Origin: JAAFIM01 sp964467315
Lineage (GTDB): Bacteria; Bacteroidota; Bacteroidia; Chitinophagales; Saprospiraceae
NCBI GenBank assembly: GCA_964467315.1
Contig: CAYXSA010000147.1
Coordinates: 1 to 7,879 of the forward strand
Direction: 5' to 3'
Length of the DNA: 7,879 nucleotides
A program made the position numbers and the translations under genes. Position 1 is the first letter of the stretch. Every line of letters begins with the position of its first letter. Positions 5,349 through 7,879 of this stretch are shown here, one piece after another. The notes under the pieces were generated by a model that saw nothing but the letters and a program-made list of their open reading frames with translations, was not told where the DNA came from and did not search any database.

Positions 5349-6740
5349 ATGTACGAGAGTTTCAACCCATATACAGGCAAGCGATTAGCCGTTTTTGCGC
5401 AGGACGATGAGTCGGCAAGCTCGGCAATTTTGCAGCGTTTAGTGCATAAACGCCGCAGGGAATGCGATTTTTTTAGCTATGATGGTGTTCAATCGCGGGC
5501 GCAATGCCTGCAAAAAATGGCGCAACTGCTTAGCGAGCAACGCGAGGACTTGGCGCAAACTATCCGCCAAGAAATGGGCAAACCTATTGCTCAAGCAATC
5601 GCCGAAGTCGATAAGTCGGCGCAACTCTGTCTTTATTATGCCGAGCCTGCGCAATGGGAAGTTTTGGCAATGCAGCATATACAGAGCGAGCAGCCCAGCC
5701 CCTTGCGCGGGCTAATTATACACCAACCTTTGGGCATCGTCTTGCAAATAATGCCTTGGAATTTTCCCATCTGGCAGGTGTTGCGCTTTGCGGTGCCTGC
5801 ATTTTTGGCAGGCAATAGCATCTTGCTCAAACACGCGCCCAATACGACGCGCTGCGCCATAGCTATAGAAAACCTTTGGGCGCAGAGCGTAGGCGCGGAC
5901 GTTTTGCTGCACATTCGCCCCAGCTACGAGCTTTTAGCCCGCATGATTGCCGCGCCCGAAATCGCAGGCATCGCCTTCACAGGCAGCAATGCCACAGGCA
6001 GCACCGTAGGCGCTTTAGCGGGCAAGCATACCAAAAAAACGCTTTTAGAGTTGGGCGGTAGCGATGCTTTCGTGCTACTCGAAGACGCAGAAAATATAGA
6101 AAAAATCGCCGAGCAAGCCGCTTGGGCACGCCTACAAAACAATGGGCAAACCTGCATAGCCGCCAAGCGTTTTATTATACATCATAGCATTTACGAGCCT
6201 TTTGAGTCGGCGCTCATCGCTGCCATAGAGCGGCTAAAAATAGGCGACCCCATGAAAATGGATACCCAACTCTCCACCCTCGCCCGCACCGACCTCGCCC
6301 AAACCCTAAAAAATCAGGTACAAACCAGCATACAACAAGGCGCTACGCTTATCGAACCAAGCATCAAGGCGCGTAGTATAGGAAAAAAGCCCTGCTTTTT
6401 CGCCCCCCTTTTGCTGACCAATCTATCCCCACAAAACATAGCCGCAAGCGAAGAATTTTTTGGCGGTGTATTCGCCCTATTTCGCGCCCAAACGGAGGCG
6501 GAAATGCTGCAAATCGCCAATCATACGCCCTTCGGTTTGGGCGCAAGCGTCTGGACTGCCGACGCGCAGCGCGCTATAAACTGGGCGCAGCGCTTAGAAG
6601 TCGGCGCGGTGGCGATAAACCAAATCCTGCGCTCCGATGCCCGCCTGCCCTTCGGCGGCGTGAAGCAGTCGGGCTACGGGCGCGAATTGGGCAAGGCAGG
6701 CTTGCTGGAATTTGTCAATATAAAGTCTGTAATTGAGTGA
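5349..6740 (+). CDS. sad: NAD(P)-dependent succinate semialdehyde dehydrogenase, Sad/YneI type
   Basis: The 463-aa product is a full-length aldehyde dehydrogenase, oxidising an aldehyde (likely succinate semialdehyde) to its acid with NAD(P)+ in the cytoplasm. Visible motifs are FNPYTG (5-10), EMGKPI (75-80), PWNFP (136-140, oxyanion Asn138), LLKHAPN (159-165), TGS (211-213), LELGGSD (233-239, general base Glu234), NNGQTC (264-269, nucleophile Cys269), SEEFFGG (367-373) and the C-terminal PFGGVKQSGYGREL (434-447). Length and the EMGKPI, MPWNFP-WQV, LLKHAPN and LELGGSD wording closely match E. coli Sad (462 aa). The usual FGP near the second conserved Glu reads FGG here. ATG 5349 gives the standard N-terminus; an in-frame extension to 5241 has no family support. 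It is divergent from the PTH2-like gene (42 bp). The stop codon is embedded in an AAAAGTG-like repeat. Confidence 0.9.
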   Translation: MYESFNPYTGKRLAVFAQDDESASSAILQRLVHKRRRECDFFSYDGVQSRAQCLQKMAQLLSEQREDLAQTIRQEMGKPIAQAIAEVDKSAQLCLYYAEPAQWEVLAMQHIQSEQPSPLRGLIIHQPLGIVLQIMPWNFPIWQVLRFAVPAFLAGNSILLKHAPNTTRCAIAIENLWAQSVGADVLLHIRPSYELLARMIAAPEIAGIAFTGSNATGSTVGALAGKHTKKTLLELGGSDAFVLLEDAENIEKIAEQAAWARLQNNGQTCIAAKRFIIHHSIYEPFESALIAAIERLKIGDPMKMDTQLSTLARTDLAQTLKNQVQTSIQQGATLIEPSIKARSIGKKPCFFAPLLLTNLSPQNIAASEEFFGGVFALFRAQTEAEMLQIANHTPFGLGASVWTADAQRAINWAQRLEVGAVAINQILRSDARLPFGGVKQSGYGRELGKAGLLEFVNIKSVIE

Positions 6741-6747
6741 AAAGTGA
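6736..6747 (+). repeat. Short AAAAGTG heptamer remnant over the dehydrogenase stop codon
   Basis: AGTGAAAAGTGA is about 1.7 heptamer units. Its first TGA (6738-6740) is the stop codon of the dehydrogenase gene, the same arrangement as at the WD40 gene end. Confidence 0.6.
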
Positions 6748-6782
6748 GGCTAACGCGAAGCGCATTTTTAGCCAGCAGCTAA

Positions 6783-6850
6783 AGTACTTGCTACCACTGC
6801 CGCCGACAGGCGGCATAGTACCTATACACAAAGCGCCACCTATACACAGA
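6783..6850 (-). repeat. 68-bp dispersed repeat, copy 2, with TGCCGCC hairpin
   Basis: This is the counterpart of 413-480. The stem TGCCGCC (6798-6804) with GGCGGCA (6809-6815) is identical, but the tetraloop is GACA instead of GCAA. ACCTATACAC occurs twice, at 6820-6829 and 6838-6847, an 18-nt direct spacing. The element lies 11 bp past the stop codon of the minus-strand UPF0173 gene and 42 bp past the dehydrogenase stop, in a convergent junction. Lack of a U tract argues against an ordinary terminator. Confidence 0.85.
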
Positions 6851-6861
6851 GTCGGACACTT

Positions 6862-7554
6862 TTATAGTTCCATCGTTTCGCCGACGGCGGGCAAAATCAG
6901 CTCCTTCGCCTGTGCGTCAAAATGTTGTTTGGCGGCTTTATGGTCGATGACGATGTAGCCGAAAGTATCGAAATGCGCGCCGATGATTTTGTTGCAGCCA
7001 ATAAAATCGCTGGCTATAGCGGCATCTTCATAAGACATGGTAAAATTATCGCCAATCGGAAGGATAGCAAAATCGAGCATGGGCGCGATGCGCGGCAGTA
7101 GCTGCATATCGAGCGTCAGCGCCGTATCGCCCGCGAAGTAAAAAGCGCCTTGCTCCGTATTGGATACGACAAAACCCAGCGGATTGCCCGCATAAGTACC
7201 ATCGGGGAAAGAGCTGGAATGCTGCGCCACGACGCATTTTACCGTCCCAAAATCAAATGTCCACTTGCCGCCCGTATTCATGGGGTGCGTGTTGCTGATG
7301 CCCTTTGCTTGCAGCCAAGCGTGTATTTCCCAGTTGCAAACGACCTTCGCGCCTGTGCGCTGCGCGATGCTTAGAAGGTCTTCCGTATGGTCAAAATGCC
7401 CATGCGAAACCAAAATATAGTCCGCTTCTACCTCTTCGGCTTTCAGTCCTGCGCCCTTTGCGAGGGGATTGGAGCTAAAAAATGGGTCGAAAAGCAGGCG
7501 TTTTCCGCCAAATTCGGCGATAAAACAAGAATGTCCGTAATAGCTTAATTTCAT
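6862..7554 (-). CDS. UPF0173 family metal-dependent hydrolase (metallo-beta-lactamase fold)
   Basis: The 230-aa product matches the UPF0173 family over its full length. Metal-binding motifs are visible: HGHFDH (51-56, the HxHxDH signature), His112 in QHSSS (111-115), Asp143 in AGDT (141-144) and His194 in GAHFDTF (192-198). Other family marks are YYGHSCF near the start, FDPF (22-25), MNTGGKW (92-98), LPIGDNFTMS (165-174) and the end GETMEL. The fold binds two metal ions, usually zinc, and hydrolyses ester-like bonds; the physiological substrate of this family is not established. No signal peptide, so cytoplasmic. ATG 7554 starts directly at the family's first strand. It converges with the dehydrogenase gene. 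Copy D of the GC-rich element lies 36 bp upstream. Confidence 0.92.
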   Translation of the reverse strand: MKLSYYGHSCFIAEFGGKRLLFDPFFSSNPLAKGAGLKAEEVEADYILVSHGHFDHTEDLLSIAQRTGAKVVCNWEIHAWLQAKGISNTHPMNTGGKWTFDFGTVKCVVAQHSSSFPDGTYAGNPLGFVVSNTEQGAFYFAGDTALTLDMQLLPRIAPMLDFAILPIGDNFTMSYEDAAIASDFIGCNKIIGAHFDTFGYIVIDHKAAKQHFDAQAKELILPAVGETMEL

Positions 7555-7590
7555 GCTGTTTGCTTGTTAGTTATTCATTTTATTTTTTTT

Positions 7591-7690
7591 GGCGTGCCCC
7601 CGCCAATGCCGCGCAAAGGCGCGGCGCGGGGTCGGGCTATGCGCTACATCAGCCGCCGCAGGCGGCTGGTTCCGCTTCTATCCCTCACGC
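7591..7690 (+). repeat. GC-rich three-stem element, copy D
   Basis: This fourth copy has outer stem GCGTG (7592-7596) with CACGC (7686-7690). P2 is GCCGCGC/GCGCGGC (7608-7614 with 7619-7625) and P3 is CAGCCGCC/GGCGGCTG (7650-7657 with 7661-7668) around GCA. It lacks the AAAGGTCG block seen in A, B and C, but keeps GTCGGGCTATGCG and CTTCTATCCCTCACGC. It is upstream of, and opposite in direction to, the UPF0173 gene. The gene-free stretch 7555-7879 is this element, heptamers and the right AT element. Confidence 0.88.
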
Positions 7691-7695
7691 TTTTT

Positions 7696-7740
7696 AAGTG
7701 AAAAGTGAATACGAAGTAAACGCGTAGTGAAAAGTGAAAA
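7696..7740 (+). repeat. Two short AAAAGTG heptamer runs
   Basis: AAGTGAAAAGTGAA (7696-7709) and AGTGAAAAGTGAAAA (7726-7740) flank ACGAAGTAAACGCG (7711-7724). With the terminal array at 7837-7879 they bracket the right AT-rich element in facing orientation, as at the left end of the window. Confidence 0.8.
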
Positions 7741-7837
7741 ATATTGCGCTTTTTGTGTAGTTATAAATAACTGATTATCAATTATTTGTGGCTAAAAATA
7801 ACTGCTCAAAAATTTGTAAATTTTGCAAAAAAAATGC
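7741..7837 (-). repeat. AT-rich dispersed element, right copy, inverted
   Basis: Its reverse complement matches 41-128: GCATTTTTTTTGC (7825-7837 on plus as its complement) with eight identical T's, then CAAATTTTTGAGCA, TTTTTAGC, AAATAATTGATAATCA and TATTTATA in the same order. The core on plus is CTGATTATCAA (7771-7781). No ORF is seen. Confidence 0.75.
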
Positions 7838-7879
7838 ACTTTTCACTTTTCACTTTTCACTTTTCACTTTTCACTTTTC
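7837..7879 (-). repeat. AAAAGTG heptamer array, inverted (right window edge)
   Basis: Six perfect CACTTTT units run from 7837 to 7878 and the window ends within the seventh. This is the mirror image of the array at 1-41, including the adjoining GCATTTTTTTTGC. Confidence 0.93.

Noticed and set aside
4966..5388. Plus-strand 140-codon open frame
   Set aside because: It is antisense to the PTH2-like gene and overlaps the start of the dehydrogenase gene; no recognisable protein features.
1..7879. A 7.9-kb composite transposon with inverted terminal repeats
   Set aside because: No transposase or integrase is present, the terminal repeats belong to a family also found inside the window, and the window ends look like repeat-caused breaks.

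Overview
The window looks like accessory or inter-operon DNA of a Bacteroidota genome, most likely Cytophagales-like, although no species can be named from the sequence. The signs are a small secreted protein with a C-terminus resembling a type IX secretion (T9SS) sorting domain, a cytoplasmic leucine-rich-repeat protein with Cys/Asn-rich repeats, the lack of clear Shine-Dalgarno sequences, and AT-rich spacers full of short heptanucleotide arrays. No transposase, integrase, phage, CRISPR, tRNA or rRNA gene was seen.

There are six genes, apparently all single-gene units. In order they are: a 133-aa secreted T9SS-CTD-like protein (505-906, minus); a seven-bladed WD40 propeller (922-1821, plus, TTG start); an 869-aa LRR protein with a duplicated WW-containing spacer module (2113-4722, plus); a PTH2-like peptidyl-tRNA hydrolase homologue (4992-5306, minus); a Sad/YneI-type succinate semialdehyde dehydrogenase (5349-6740, plus); and a UPF0173 metallo-beta-lactamase-fold hydrolase (6862-7554, minus). 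They do not form an obvious pathway. The two divergent 5'-5' junctions are very short (15 and 42 bp). All other junctions are filled with repeats.

The repeats are the most interesting part. Four families interleave. (i) AAAAGTG heptamer arrays lie at both window ends, at 205-230, and over the WD40 stop codon. (ii) A GC-rich element of about 100 bp occurs four times (232-340, 1933-2029 on minus, 4736-4840, 7591-7690). Its outer stem and two inner hairpins are kept paired in every copy although the stem sequences differ, which is covariation expected of a selected or mobilised three-helix structure. (iii) An AT-rich element with a TTGATNATCAA core occurs in inverted orientation at the two window ends, with a fragment upstream of the LRR gene. 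(iv) A 68-bp element with a TGCCGCC/GGCGGCA hairpin lies 11-24 bp past the stop codons of two unrelated minus-strand genes.

Both window ends stop inside heptamer arrays. This may mean that the window is a whole draft contig that broke at repeats, so the inverted ends should not be read as transposon termini without further evidence.
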